Positions 6,749-15,598 are shown, counted from the stretch's first letter. The stretch is DNA of 33,772 nt from CAYJAQ01 sp964368275 (GCA_964368275.1 CAYJAQ010000011.1:1-33772); one strand, 5' to 3'. Notes: generated from the sequence alone by a model not told the origin. Numbers and translations: made by a program.

Positions 6749-8230
6749 GTGAAAGCATTTGACAATGAAAAGTATTTAAGATTACAAGCCGAAAAAATTC
6801 AAGAACGGATTGACAAGTATGATAACAAATTATACTTAGAATTTGGCGGAAAGATATTCGATGATTATCATGCATCACGAGTATTACCGGGTTTTGAAAT
6901 AGATTCAAAAGTAAAAATGTTATTTGGTATGAAAGAGCGCGTTGAGGTAATTATTGCAATTAGTGCTCAAGATATTCAATCAGGCAAAATGCGTAGTGAT
7001 ATTGGAATCTCTTACGAAAATGAAACAATAAGAATGATTCAAGCCTTTAATGAAATGGAACTATATGTAGGTGGTGTTGTTATCACAAAGTATAACAAAG
7101 AAATATCTGCCGATAAATTTAGACGTAAACTAAAAAATATGGGTATCACAACTTATATTCACTACCCGATATTAGGCTACCCAACTAATGCTGATAAGAT
7201 TGTATCAGAAGAAGGCTATGGAAAGAATGATTATATTAAGACAACTCATCCATTAGTAGTAGTTACAGCACCAGGACCTGGCAGTGGTAAAATGGCAACA
7301 TGTCTTTCACAACTATATCATGACAATAAGAATGGCAAAAAATCAGGTTATGCTAAATACGAAACTTTCCCTATTTGGAATCTACCACTTAAGCATCCAA
7401 CCAATTTAGCATATGAAGCAGCAACGGCTGACCTAAATGATGTTAATATGATTGACCCATTTCACTATAGTGCCTATAACACAGTAACTGTTAATTATAA
7501 TCGAGATATTGAAATATTCCCTGTATTAGAAACACTTTTCAAAAAGATATATGGAGATTCCCCTTACAAGTCACCAACAGATATGGGTGTTAATATGGCG
7601 GGCTTTTGCATTAATGATGAAGAAGAGGTGCGAAAAGCCTGTGAGAGTGAAGTAATTAGACGCTACTACGACAGCATTTGCGATGCTAAATCAGGGAAAG
7701 TTACAGACGATGTAGTTGAAAAAATATCACTTATTATGAGCCAATTAGGAATTGATCCTGATCAACGAGGATGTGTAAAAGCAGCTCGTGATAAAGCAAC
7801 AAAGACTGGTGTTCCTGTTATTGCCTTTGAATTAGCCGATGGTATGATAATAACCGGAAAAACATCTAGTCTCTTAAATGCAACAGCGGCTGCTTTATTA
7901 AACTCAGTTAAATACTTAGACGGCTTACGTGATCAACTAAACCTAATATCACCTAATGTTATCGAGCCAATTCAGGATTTAAAAGTAAAACTGCTTGGTA
8001 ATCGTAATCCCCGTTTACATGCAAATGACGTATTAATCGCATTAGCAATTGCTGCCACAACTAATCCAATTGCGGAAGAAGCTTTACAACAATTGCCAAG
8101 ACTTGAAGGTGCACAAGCACATTCAACCGTAATATTACCATATGATGATGAAGCAACACTAAAGAAATTAAAGATTAATTTAACTTACGATCCAGTAGTC
8201 TTTGCTAAAAGATTATATCGAAAGGAATAG
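6749..8230 (+). CDS. DUF1846 / UPF0371 family protein
   Basis: The protein opens with AFDNEKYLRLQAEKI and LYLEFGGKIFDDYHASRVLPGF, the recognisable start of the UPF0371 (DUF1846) family. It continues with the glycine motif GPGSGKMATCLSQLYHD near residue 180, which resembles a nucleotide-binding loop. Family members are about 495 residues with no agreed biochemical role. The GTG at 6749 is preferred over the GTG at 6737. The stretch AAAGTGGTGAT (6734-6744) is nearly the full anti-Shine-Dalgarno complement, and this start gives 493 residues with a normal N-terminus. It is transcribed alone. Confidence 0.88.
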   Translation: MKAFDNEKYLRLQAEKIQERIDKYDNKLYLEFGGKIFDDYHASRVLPGFEIDSKVKMLFGMKERVEVIIAISAQDIQSGKMRSDIGISYENETIRMIQAFNEMELYVGGVVITKYNKEISADKFRRKLKNMGITTYIHYPILGYPTNADKIVSEEGYGKNDYIKTTHPLVVVTAPGPGSGKMATCLSQLYHDNKNGKKSGYAKYETFPIWNLPLKHPTNLAYEAATADLNDVNMIDPFHYSAYNTVTVNYNRDIEIFPVLETLFKKIYGDSPYKSPTDMGVNMAGFCINDEEEVRKACESEVIRRYYDSICDAKSGKVTDDVVEKISLIMSQLGIDPDQRGCVKAARDKATKTGVPVIAFELADGMIITGKTSSLLNATAAALLNSVKYLDGLRDQLNLISPNVIEPIQDLKVKLLGNRNPRLHANDVLIALAIAATTNPIAEEALQQLPRLEGAQAHSTVILPYDDEATLKKLKINLTYDPVVFAKRLYRKE

Positions 8231-8256
8231 AAAAAACGGAGCATGCTCCGTTTTTT
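8231..8256. terminator. Bidirectional terminator between convergent genes
   Basis: A perfect 26-base palindrome, A6-CGGAG-CATG-CTCCG-T6, lies between the DUF1846 gene and the convergent minus-strand gene. It gives a U-run on both strands. The stop codon of the minus-strand gene overlaps its end. Confidence 0.9.
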
Positions 8257-9433
8257 ACTTTTGAATTACATTTAAATCATTATTTTTAATTAAGGCTTTA
8301 ATTGTTTTCATTCTTGATTTATTTTCATCACTAGTCAACATTTCATCGCCTAAAACATTAGCTGTATCACAGTAGATATATATCTTCTTTTTTACTAGGC
8401 CTTTATCAAGTAAAGTCTTTAAACCCTTAAATAGACCTTTTAGAATAGCGGTCTGCAAATTCTTATCTTCACCACCACTATTCTTTATGTTTTTACCGAT
8501 AATACTATATTGCCATGCGTAAGTTTCTTTTGTTTCATCGAAAAAAGGATTAATGTTAATAGCAACCTCTGTTGTAGAGTTACCTACAAAATCACTATCA
8601 TCAGTTAGTTCTGCTTCTTTAGCTAGTTTCTTGCGTAACTTTCGGTATTCTCCTAATCCTAAATCGTTAATCTCACCGGCGACATTTAATTCTTCAGCAA
8701 CCGGATCAATTACTTGATACTTCGTAGGGATAGTATATTTACTAGTTTTTGTTATGCCATCATATATATGAAGTAGTTCAATTTTTTTACCACCAGTGAA
8801 ATCGTCAATCCCTTTTGTTAGACTATTCAAATAGCTATAGTACTTGTTTTCACTATTATAACGCTCTAAGCTATATGCTAATAAAATAGCAATTAAGTAA
8901 CTATTAATATTTTTGATTGATTCGGTTTTTTCATAGTATTTAATAAGCCGGAGCGTGTTTTTGTATAAAGTGTATTTTTCATTGATATTATCAATTATTT
9001 TTACGCGGTTACATTCGACGCCATAATCATATAATTCATTAGTATTATTAAGAAGTTTAACAATTAGGTTAATAATAATATCATTAGAATAAGTTATTTT
9101 TAAATTATTAGCGTTTCTTTCAATCGTAATATTCTCAATTTCACTAAAGTAGAGTGCGTTTTCTAATTCATTGGTAATCACTTTTAAAAGGGTTTGATCA
9201 GCCATTGCTTTTTTTACACTAACTACTATCGCAATATCAAGATGCTTTTGCCCTTTTATTAATAAGTTATTTGCAAAGGCACCAACAAGTTCAAAATGTA
9301 ATACTTCAAATTGTTGTGGTAAATATGTTGTAACTACTGTGTTTATTTTTGCATAGGCATCTAGTAGTTGTGCTTTATCACTAACGCTGTATTCATAGTC
9401 ATTAAGAACCTTTTTAAATTCCTTTTCTGTCAT
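8255..9433 (-). CDS. Nucleotidyltransferase-superfamily pseudoenzyme (OAS/CCA/PAP-like fold)
   Basis: No exact family was recognised. Residues 48-73 (ELVGAFANNLLIKGQKHLDIAIVV) align with the G-S...D-x-D core of OAS/cGAS-like nucleotidyltransferases. Here the serine is Ala52, the second aspartate is Ala68, and the third carboxylate position near 122 is Asn. Residues 157-192 form the helical region (YKNTLRLIKYYEK, SYLIAILLAYSL). VIDPVAEELNVAG at 241-253 matches the DP-x-x-x-x-N-V element of CCA-adding and OAS enzymes. Residues 285-392 are a separate domain that may be RNase H-like (IYIYCDTANV after a long helix); this is weak. The stop of the surface-protein gene forms part of its Shine-Dalgarno (TAGGA), so the two are one operon. 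Probably non-catalytic. Confidence 0.6.
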   Translation of the reverse strand: MTEKEFKKVLNDYEYSVSDKAQLLDAYAKINTVVTTYLPQQFEVLHFELVGAFANNLLIKGQKHLDIAIVVSVKKAMADQTLLKVITNELENALYFSEIENITIERNANNLKITYSNDIIINLIVKLLNNTNELYDYGVECNRVKIIDNINEKYTLYKNTLRLIKYYEKTESIKNINSYLIAILLAYSLERYNSENKYYSYLNSLTKGIDDFTGGKKIELLHIYDGITKTSKYTIPTKYQVIDPVAEELNVAGEINDLGLGEYRKLRKKLAKEAELTDDSDFVGNSTTEVAININPFFDETKETYAWQYSIIGKNIKNSGGEDKNLQTAILKGLFKGLKTLLDKGLVKKKIYIYCDTANVLGDEMLTSDENKSRMKTIKALIKNNDLNVIQK

Positions 9434-9441
9434 AATGATTC

Positions 9442-11526
9442 CTAATGATTTTTCCGCTTAATGAATAATAAGCCAATTGTAGAAATAGTAGTCATGATAG
9501 CGATATAGCCAGCTGATTTCTTTTTACATCCCTTTTTAGGCTCTTCCTTCTTTTGGCATTTTTCTTGATTAGGATCTTGCTCACACGTCAATTCAGTTGG
9601 CGCACATTTTTCTTGATTAGGGTTCTCTTCACATGTTTTTTCAATTTTCACAGTAATGTCTTCATTGATTACTTCGCGACCTTTACCATTACTACGGTCA
9701 TAACAAGTAGTCAAGGTATACGTAAATTCTGATAAGTTAGCATGATCAATACTAAAGACAATTGGTTTATTGTTCCAAAGAACTCTTTCACCATTATAGG
9801 TTAAGCGAATGTACATTAGAGCTTCACCTGGATCTTCAACAGTAAGATCAAATTGGACTTGACCATCAAGATAAGTAATATTAGTATTAATGGTTGGCTT
9901 AATGCGAGCAGTATAAATTTCATCTGTTATTAAGGTCTCTAAATCCGCTTTTTCGAAAGTATCATATGAGAATTTATATGAATGTTTAGTGTAAGGAGTT
10001 AAACCTTCAAAAGTAACTTCGCCATCTTCAACTATTTTTGTAACACCATCTAGAGTACATTTAATATTTTTTATATGGGTTGGGTCAACATTTGTTGTAT
10101 CAACCTTTAGTGTAATATAGGTGTCTTCAGCAATTACTTCAGAAACATTAAATTCAGCATCTTTAACAACTGCTAAAATACAGTTACCAACATTACGAAC
10201 ATTTCCATCACTTGGGGAATTTTTTACGACAAACTTATTACCTTCTTTAATAAAGAAAGTACTCGATCCACCGCCATCTAGCATATAAACATCAGTATAG
10301 CCATAAATATCTGCAAAAGCATTTATTTCTTGTTGGTTGATACCATACATATTGTAGCCTTTTTGACGGCCGTCAACAGTAATAAAACTAACAGTGCCGT
10401 CTGCTTTTGATGTAATAAAAGTGCGTGGGACTCTAGTTGAGTAATAATCTTCTTCGGTATATGGTACATTTTGATTATTTTGTTTCATCATTTTGAAAAT
10501 ACCCATAACATTTTCTTGATTAGCCAAAGAACCACTAAGTTGATATTGAACACGAATCTTTACGCCTTCTTTTAATAAAGCTTTTAATTCTTCATTTTGA
10601 GTTACAATACTAAAACTAGTATGGTCAACTGGATCGGTTGTATTAACTTTCGTAATAAAACCCTTACCAAAGTAACTATCAGTTTCGGCTCTGATAACAA
10701 TTTCATCACTGCCGGTTACATCATATCTAGTACCATTTGTACTAACAGTTGGGGCAATATATTCACGCTTTAATACGATTACTTCATTATTCTTATCTAA
10801 AACAAAATTACCAGCTTCATCCATTTGGCAATATTTCTTAATATAACCAAAATAAGCACCAGTTTCCCCTTCACCAATTTCAGCATTAAATTTATCAAGT
10901 TTAATAGTTTTTATTTCATTACCAGCTTCATCATAAATAGTTAAATAAGGTAAATCACTCTTATCAAAACTGCCTGCTGCACCATGAACTAATTGAACAC
11001 CTGAGTTAGCATTAGTAATGGCAACTGTATCACGCCATTTATTAAAGTGGGTTAAATCGCCATCGCGCATTTCAACACCAACGCCACCATTAGGAAAGTC
11101 AGCTTTCGTATGCCAGTCATAACCATCGCCGTTAATACCAGCAATAACATGCCATCCGGGGTTTTTAGCTTCAAAGTCTTTTGCCATTTCGGTTATAGCA
11201 ACCATATTAAATTGCATATTACCGATTGAACTCCAAGAGACAATCTTAACTTCTTCACCACGGGGAATATCAACAATGTTTATATTTTGGCCATACCATT
11301 TAGCAGGATCAATAAGCACCGATCCATTTAATCCTTGATCCCATCCTTTCGGACGGTCAGTCCGGGTTTCTGCGGTCATGTGAGTATAAGTCACATTTCG
11401 AAAAATATTTGTTGTTTCTTTTGTTAATTCCCGATAATAGTCTTCACTATCTTCAGCAATTACGGTAATAGGCAACAAAAATAAAATAAACAAAAAAGAT
11501 AAAATACTAATAAACGTTTTTTTCAT
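9442..11526 (-). CDS. Surface-anchored phosphodiester glycosidase (NAGPA/DUF2233-like)
   Basis: A signal peptide occupies residues 1-24, cut near VIA-ED. The body carries the phosphodiester glycosidase (NAGPA-like, PF09992 type) pattern: INGDGYDWH, GGVGVEMRDGDL, FITVDGRQKGYNMYGINQQE, YMLDGGGSSTFF and GNVRNVGNCILAV. These enzymes cleave sugar-1-phosphate diesters, so a cell-wall or polysaccharide substrate is likely. Beta-rich domains follow (about 470-640). Two copies of TCE-x-x-PNQEKC come next, then KKGCKKKSAG, a membrane segment and a basic tail KRKNH, which together look like a wall or membrane anchor without LPXTG. At 694 residues it is longer than the catalytic domain alone needs. Confidence 0.8.
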   Translation of the reverse strand: MKKTFISILSFLFILFLLPITVIAEDSEDYYRELTKETTNIFRNVTYTHMTAETRTDRPKGWDQGLNGSVLIDPAKWYGQNINIVDIPRGEEVKIVSWSSIGNMQFNMVAITEMAKDFEAKNPGWHVIAGINGDGYDWHTKADFPNGGVGVEMRDGDLTHFNKWRDTVAITNANSGVQLVHGAAGSFDKSDLPYLTIYDEAGNEIKTIKLDKFNAEIGEGETGAYFGYIKKYCQMDEAGNFVLDKNNEVIVLKREYIAPTVSTNGTRYDVTGSDEIVIRAETDSYFGKGFITKVNTTDPVDHTSFSIVTQNEELKALLKEGVKIRVQYQLSGSLANQENVMGIFKMMKQNNQNVPYTEEDYYSTRVPRTFITSKADGTVSFITVDGRQKGYNMYGINQQEINAFADIYGYTDVYMLDGGGSSTFFIKEGNKFVVKNSPSDGNVRNVGNCILAVVKDAEFNVSEVIAEDTYITLKVDTTNVDPTHIKNIKCTLDGVTKIVEDGEVTFEGLTPYTKHSYKFSYDTFEKADLETLITDEIYTARIKPTINTNITYLDGQVQFDLTVEDPGEALMYIRLTYNGERVLWNNKPIVFSIDHANLSEFTYTLTTCYDRSNGKGREVINEDITVKIEKTCEENPNQEKCAPTELTCEQDPNQEKCQKKEEPKKGCKKKSAGYIAIMTTISTIGLLFIKRKNH

Positions 11527-11554
11527 AAATAATTCTCCTTCTATTATTAAGATT

Positions 11555-11583
11555 ATTATAACATAAAGAGAAGTTTTTTTAAA
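11555..11583 (-). promoter_or_regulatory. Weak candidate promoter of the glycosidase operon
   Basis: Reading the minus strand, TATAAT is at 11560-11555, with TTTAAA as a poor -35 at 11583-11578 and a 17-base spacer. It lies about 30 bases upstream of the start codon. The Shine-Dalgarno AAGGAGAA is clear. Confidence 0.4.
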
Positions 11584-11620
11584 GTATTTTATAGTAAAAT
11601 AAGTGTTTTTTCCTTTTTTA

Positions 11621-11629
11621 TGTTATAAT
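11621..11629 (+). promoter_or_regulatory. Extended -10 promoter of the SGNH lipoprotein gene
   Basis: TGtTATAAT at 11621-11629 with no clear -35. AAAAAGGAGAAG follows about 8 bases before the ATG at 11657. This promoter is divergent from the glycosidase operon. Confidence 0.55.
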
Positions 11630-11656
11630 ATACCTAAGTAAAAAGGAGAAGATAAT

Positions 11657-13483
11657 ATGAAGAACTTTAGAATTATTATTATGTCATTTGTCGTATTGCT
11701 AGGTGCTATCTTTTTGGTTAGTTGTGGGGAAGATCCGGTTGAGATTACTTTACAAAAGCTTAATGTGGAATGTGAGACAACTAAAAGCACTATTGTTTTA
11801 ACAAAAGTTCCAAGCAGTGCTCTTGGCGTTTTCAAAAATATTGTTGTCAAGGTTAACAATCAAGAATTAGCAATGACTAATAATACTTTAACAGTTACTG
11901 ATTTAACACCAGCTACTTTGTATCACATTGTGATAAGTTATGATTATGTAGAAAGTGAACAAACAAAGTCAGGTGTGAACGAACTTGATGCAACAACCAA
12001 AGATGTGGTTGCGCCAAGTGCTACATTAGAAGCTGAACTTGTTGATACTAATATTGCTAAAATCAGTTATCATATAGTTGATGAAGAACAAGTAGTAACT
12101 GATTATCAAGTAGTTGTTAAGTATCAAACAAAAGAAGACACTTATGAATTAAAGAAACTAACTGGAGAAATCACTTTAGAGGACTTAACATATGAAATGC
12201 TTTATAAAGTAGAGCTATTAGTTAATTATCAATATGGTTTAGCGATTAAGAGTATTACTGAAGAAGCAGAGTTTGAAACTTTAGAAAAACCTGATTTGAG
12301 CGATCCAATAGATGAAACTATTCCTAGAAATCTAGTGAAAAGTATTCCAGCTTTAGCATTAAGTGATGAATCAATTATTCGCAGCCTACCTGTCCATAAC
12401 GCATCTCATTATTATTATAATGATGATGAATTAGTAGGAAAATATATCTACCGAATTGGTTTTTATGTTAAACAAGTGAATAATAGTAATCCAGATGCTA
12501 AAAGCGGTATCTTCTCAATTGTTATTACCGAAGAACCTACTTCAGAAAATATGCATCCTCGTGTAAACAAAATAATTAAAGTTGAAGTTACTGATGTAGG
12601 TTATATTGAGAAGAACATTGACATTGCTTTAGGAAGTGGTAAAGTAATTGCTTTTGGTTTACCTACTGATACCGCAGTTGTTGGTGTTGTGTATGGTCAA
12701 TGTGGTAATAAAGAGTCTGAGTATGCAAGTTATAATGCTAACAATGATAATTCTGGCATTATGCTAGCTTTCAATATTTGGACTAAAGAAGAACCAACAG
12801 TTAAACCAATTGACCCTAATAATATTTTTGTTGGCAAAACTCTCGCAGTCATTGGTGATAGTATTTCTGCTTTTGAAGGGGCAATTCCTTCCGAAAATCT
12901 TGCATGTTGGTGTTATGGGCCAAATGCAACATCACTCGGAGTTAGAAATGTAAATGATATGTGGTGGGCACAACTCGCTAATAAAACCGGTATGACAAGA
13001 GGTATTTGCAATGCTTGGGCAGGAACAGCTGTTGCTTCTCCTTGTTGGCAAGCAAATGATATATGTAGTGATTTATATCGAATCATGAGTTTAAAGACTT
13101 CGCCAAAAGATAATCCCGATGTGATAATCTGTTTAATTGGTACTAACGATGTGGCTGGTGCTGTGACTAAAGAACGATTCGCAACGTCATATGAAAAAAT
13201 GATTAATAACATTCAAGCCTATTATCCGGATGCTGATTTGTTCGTATGCACAATAATTAATGAAAAACTTACTAAACAAGCTGATCGAGCAATTGTAAAT
13301 GGGGAAATCAAACGACTTGCTACTAAGTATGAACTAGGCCTAATTGATTTAGCTAGTTGTGGTATTTCAGCTAGTGACCCTACAGCGTACTTAGCTGACT
13401 CAGTTCATCCTAATGTTAGTGGTATGAATTTAATGGCGGAGAAAGCATATAAAGATGTTAAGAAATACTATGGTGTAGAGTAG
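11657..13483 (+). CDS. Lipoprotein with two FnIII-like domains and a C-terminal SGNH hydrolase
   Basis: A lipoprotein signal ends in LVSC with the lipid-bearing Cys at 23, so the protein should sit on the outer face of the membrane. Residues about 30-210 look like two fibronectin-III-type beta domains (repeating LTPATLYHI / LTYEMLYKV motifs). The C-terminal part from about 385 is an SGNH/GDSL hydrolase: GDS with nucleophile Ser402, GTND at 495-498, and the DSVH pair with Asp581 and His584. Such enzymes remove acyl or acetyl groups from polysaccharides or glycans. Together with the divergent phosphodiester glycosidase it suggests surface-glycan processing (inference). Substrate unknown. Confidence 0.8.
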   Translation: MKNFRIIIMSFVVLLGAIFLVSCGEDPVEITLQKLNVECETTKSTIVLTKVPSSALGVFKNIVVKVNNQELAMTNNTLTVTDLTPATLYHIVISYDYVESEQTKSGVNELDATTKDVVAPSATLEAELVDTNIAKISYHIVDEEQVVTDYQVVVKYQTKEDTYELKKLTGEITLEDLTYEMLYKVELLVNYQYGLAIKSITEEAEFETLEKPDLSDPIDETIPRNLVKSIPALALSDESIIRSLPVHNASHYYYNDDELVGKYIYRIGFYVKQVNNSNPDAKSGIFSIVITEEPTSENMHPRVNKIIKVEVTDVGYIEKNIDIALGSGKVIAFGLPTDTAVVGVVYGQCGNKESEYASYNANNDNSGIMLAFNIWTKEEPTVKPIDPNNIFVGKTLAVIGDSISAFEGAIPSENLACWCYGPNATSLGVRNVNDMWWAQLANKTGMTRGICNAWAGTAVASPCWQANDICSDLYRIMSLKTSPKDNPDVIICLIGTNDVAGAVTKERFATSYEKMINNIQAYYPDADLFVCTIINEKLTKQADRAIVNGEIKRLATKYELGLIDLASCGISASDPTAYLADSVHPNVSGMNLMAEKAYKDVKKYYGVE

Positions 13484-13491
13484 GTGATAGC

Positions 13492-14208
13492 TTGCATAAA
13501 ATAGGTATTGTTACTGACATCCATGGTAATGATGCGGCATTTAGAAAAGTTCTTGAATTATTTGAAAAAGAATTAGTTGATGAAATAGTTATCTTAGGCG
13601 ATGCAATAGCAATTGGACCTAATGGTAATAATGTTCTTGCAATGATTACGAAGCTAAAAAATACCCGGATGGTAATTGGCAATCATGAAAGTTATTATTT
13701 AACAAATACCCTTAACCCAATTAGTTGCACCGAAAAAGCTCATCAAGATTGGGTCAAAAAGCAAATTTCTGAAAAGCATTATGCCTTTCTTGAAAAATTG
13801 CCACGCTACATTATTGAAACATATTATGGCATAAAGATACTATATATTCATTATCCTATTGAAAATAATTGGTATGTTACTATTCCTAAGAGTCAGGATG
13901 CTTCTGTCCTTGATGAACTCTTTAAAAACTACGATGTCGATATTGTCTTCTTTGGTCATGATCACCGAGGAGCAATAAAAGAAGGCAAACGTCTATATGT
14001 TAATCCTGGTTCTTGTGGTTGTCCATACCCGACTAGTGATTACGCAAGATGTGCAATTCTAGCTATCTGCGAAAAAGGTTATTCGTATAATGTTTACGAG
14101 TTACAGTATGATCCTACTTCGGTTATTGAAGATATGGATAGATTTGAAATGCCTGAACGTGATTTCATTAAAAAAGCATTTTATCAAATAAAAGAAGGTA
14201 TCATTTAG
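13492..14208 (+). CDS. Metallophosphoesterase (calcineurin-like, YfcE/MJ0936 type)
   Basis: All metal-binding motifs are present in order: DIHGN, LGDAIAIGPNGN, GNHES, and GHDHRG followed by NPGSCG. Such enzymes use two metal ions to cleave phosphodiesters or phosphomonoesters in the cytoplasm. The start is a TTG at 13492. AGGTGAT at 13482-13488 is placed just before it, and the first beta strand begins at residue 2, so no later start fits. It lies 8 bases behind the lipoprotein gene, in the same operon. The stop TAG is in the loop of its terminator. Substrate not determinable. Confidence 0.85.
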   Translation: MHKIGIVTDIHGNDAAFRKVLELFEKELVDEIVILGDAIAIGPNGNNVLAMITKLKNTRMVIGNHESYYLTNTLNPISCTEKAHQDWVKKQISEKHYAFLEKLPRYIIETYYGIKILYIHYPIENNWYVTIPKSQDASVLDELFKNYDVDIVFFGHDHRGAIKEGKRLYVNPGSCGCPYPTSDYARCAILAICEKGYSYNVYELQYDPTSVIEDMDRFEMPERDFIKKAFYQIKEGII

Positions 14209-14221
14209 TGATACCTTTTTT
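14195..14221 (+). terminator. Terminator overlapping the metallophosphoesterase stop
   Basis: AAGGTATCA (14195-14203) and TGATACCTT (14209-14217) with the loop TTTAG containing the stop codon, then a T-run to 14221. Confidence 0.88.
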
Positions 14222-14241
14222 GAAAGATTGTGCTGGATAGC

Positions 14242-14263
14242 GAAGAGGTATAAATACCTCTTC
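14242..14263 (-). terminator. Hairpin after the minus-strand coat-protein gene
   Basis: GAAGAGGTA (14242-14250) and TACCTCTTC (14255-14263) with a 4-base loop form a perfect stem just downstream of the coat-protein gene on the minus strand. The U-run is poor, so it is a probable rather than certain terminator. Confidence 0.55.
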
Positions 14264-14270
14264 ACTAACA

Positions 14271-14684
14271 CTAATTAGCCAATGTTCTGTTACAAGGGTC
14301 GCAATTTATTGGTTCAAAACATTGAACTGCGCAAATGCAACCAATACGATAAACAACTGTTTGATTGCTACAAGTAATATTGCCGGCACTATCAACTTCT
14401 AATAAACGTAATAGAACGGTTTCCGTTCCACGCACTTCCTCAACTCTAAATAAATTTACTGGAGTAACGTCGTTGTAGCTTGAAGCTACTTCAACACGGC
14501 CACATTGATTGTAAATAGCAATTGGTTTAGTATTATAACGTGCACCGATCATACATGTTTCACATCTATCAGCGATATTGCTTAGAATAGCTTCTTTTTG
14601 AATTTGATCAATTCGTCTTAGTAATTCAGCAATACTATTAGCTTGCACAGGTGTAGTTGGAGTAGTAGTATATCCACATGCCAT
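14271..14684 (-). CDS. CotZ/ExsY-like cysteine-rich spore coat protein
   Basis: The 137-residue protein has ten cysteines. Its second half follows the CotY/CotZ/ExsY pattern: VNLFRVEEVRGTETVLLRLL, a strand ending TCSNQTVV, then GCICAVQCFEPINCDPC. Bacillus homologues cross-link through disulfides and self-assemble into the outer coat or exosporium. An N-terminal Thr/Pro stretch (TTTPTTPV) is unusual. Shine-Dalgarno GAGAGGTG precedes the ATG. It is a single-gene unit. Assignment rests on the FRVEEV...CICAVQC pattern; the spore role is inferred and is supported by sspI and spoIIR in the same window. Confidence 0.7.
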   Translation of the reverse strand: MACGYTTTPTTPVQANSIAELLRRIDQIQKEAILSNIADRCETCMIGARYNTKPIAIYNQCGRVEVASSYNDVTPVNLFRVEEVRGTETVLLRLLEVDSAGNITCSNQTVVYRIGCICAVQCFEPINCDPCNRTLAN

Positions 14685-14706
14685 ATGAGCACCTCTCTTT
14701 CAATAA

Positions 14707-14736
14707 TACTTTATGCGTAAACATAATTATAAATAT
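14707..14736 (-). promoter_or_regulatory. Candidate mother-cell (sigma-E/K-like) promoter of the coat gene
   Basis: On the minus strand CATAAAGTA (14715-14707) matches the CATAnnnTA -10 of sigma-K. ATATT (14736-14732) lies 16 bases upstream, resembling a sigma-E -35. The start codon is about 23 bases further on. No better sigma-A promoter is present: TATAAT at 14731-14726 lacks a -35. Speculative. Confidence 0.28.
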
Positions 14737-14746
14737 GTTTTATTAC

Positions 14747-15523
14747 CTATTTTATAATAATAATTATAGTGCCTACGATAAAAGTATAAATTGCAAAAAG
14801 CCATAATGTTCGCTTACTAATGATTTGGTAAAACCATTTAACCGCAATTGAAGTGCCGATAAATGCACTGATAAATGCTACAAGATAATAGCCAATGTTG
14901 ATAGCAGCAAAACTAGCAATAACATCACCAAGACTAATAAACATTGCGCCAAGACTAACGACAAGATACATCATAAACGAGAATGTTAAAGTAGTATTTG
15001 CGTTCACACGACAAATGGTGCCACCCATTAAAGTAGTGCCACTTCTGGAAATACCAGGTGCTAGAGCAACAGCTTGGAAAGTACCAATTACCAAAGCATC
15101 GAGATAAGTAATTTTTTGTTTTTGAGTACGTTTATAAAGTAAAATAGTAATCAATAAGAAAATAGTGGTAATAATTAAAGTATAACCAACTGCTTTTGTT
15201 GACATTAAGTAATCACCGATTAAATCCTTTATGATAAAACCAACAATAACGGCGGGGAAACTAGCAATTGCTAATTTAGTAATAAAGGGGTAATTAATTT
15301 TATTTTCCGTGATAAGTTGATTTTTAATGTCTTTAAAAAGAAAAATCAAAATTGCAAGGAAAGAAGCAAAATTAATAACAATTTCGAAAGTTAAATCATT
15401 ATTGCTAATATTAAGAATATCAGCGAAAATAATCATGTGAGCACTACTACTAACCGGAAGGGGTTCTAAAAAACCTTGAATAGCGCCAATTAATAAATAT
15501 TTAATAATTTCAATAATAATCAT
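14747..15523 (-). CDS. uppP: Undecaprenyl-diphosphatase
   Basis: This membrane enzyme removes a phosphate from undecaprenyl diphosphate, recycling the lipid carrier of cell-wall synthesis and giving bacitracin tolerance. The (E/Q)xxxE motif is Q16-x-x-x-E20, followed by PLPVSSSAH. The second active-site motif PGISRSGTT starts at Pro156. About eight hydrophobic segments run through the 258 residues. The start is the ATG at 15523-15521, with AAGGTG upstream. A longer reading from 15586 would add 21 residues across the probable promoter. It is a single gene. Confidence 0.92.
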   Translation of the reverse strand: MIIIEIIKYLLIGAIQGFLEPLPVSSSAHMIIFADILNISNNDLTFEIVINFASFLAILIFLFKDIKNQLITENKINYPFITKLAIASFPAVIVGFIIKDLIGDYLMSTKAVGYTLIITTIFLLITILLYKRTQKQKITYLDALVIGTFQAVALAPGISRSGTTLMGGTICRVNANTTLTFSFMMYLVVSLGAMFISLGDVIASFAAINIGYYLVAFISAFIGTSIAVKWFYQIISKRTLWLFAIYTFIVGTIIIIIK

Positions 15524-15569
15524 CGACAACACCTTGTACATTATATTATAATGAAACATATAATATACC

Positions 15570-15598
15570 TTGAAAAAAGTTGCCATTTATAGTATAAT
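15570..15598 (+). promoter_or_regulatory. sigma-A promoter of the EIIB-like gene
   Basis: TTGAAA (15570-15575), 17 bases, TATAAT (15593-15598). Confidence 0.75.

Noticed and set aside
15524..15586. Longer N-terminus for UppP
   Set aside because: The added 21 residues do not match the family, and the ATG at 15523 has its own Shine-Dalgarno.
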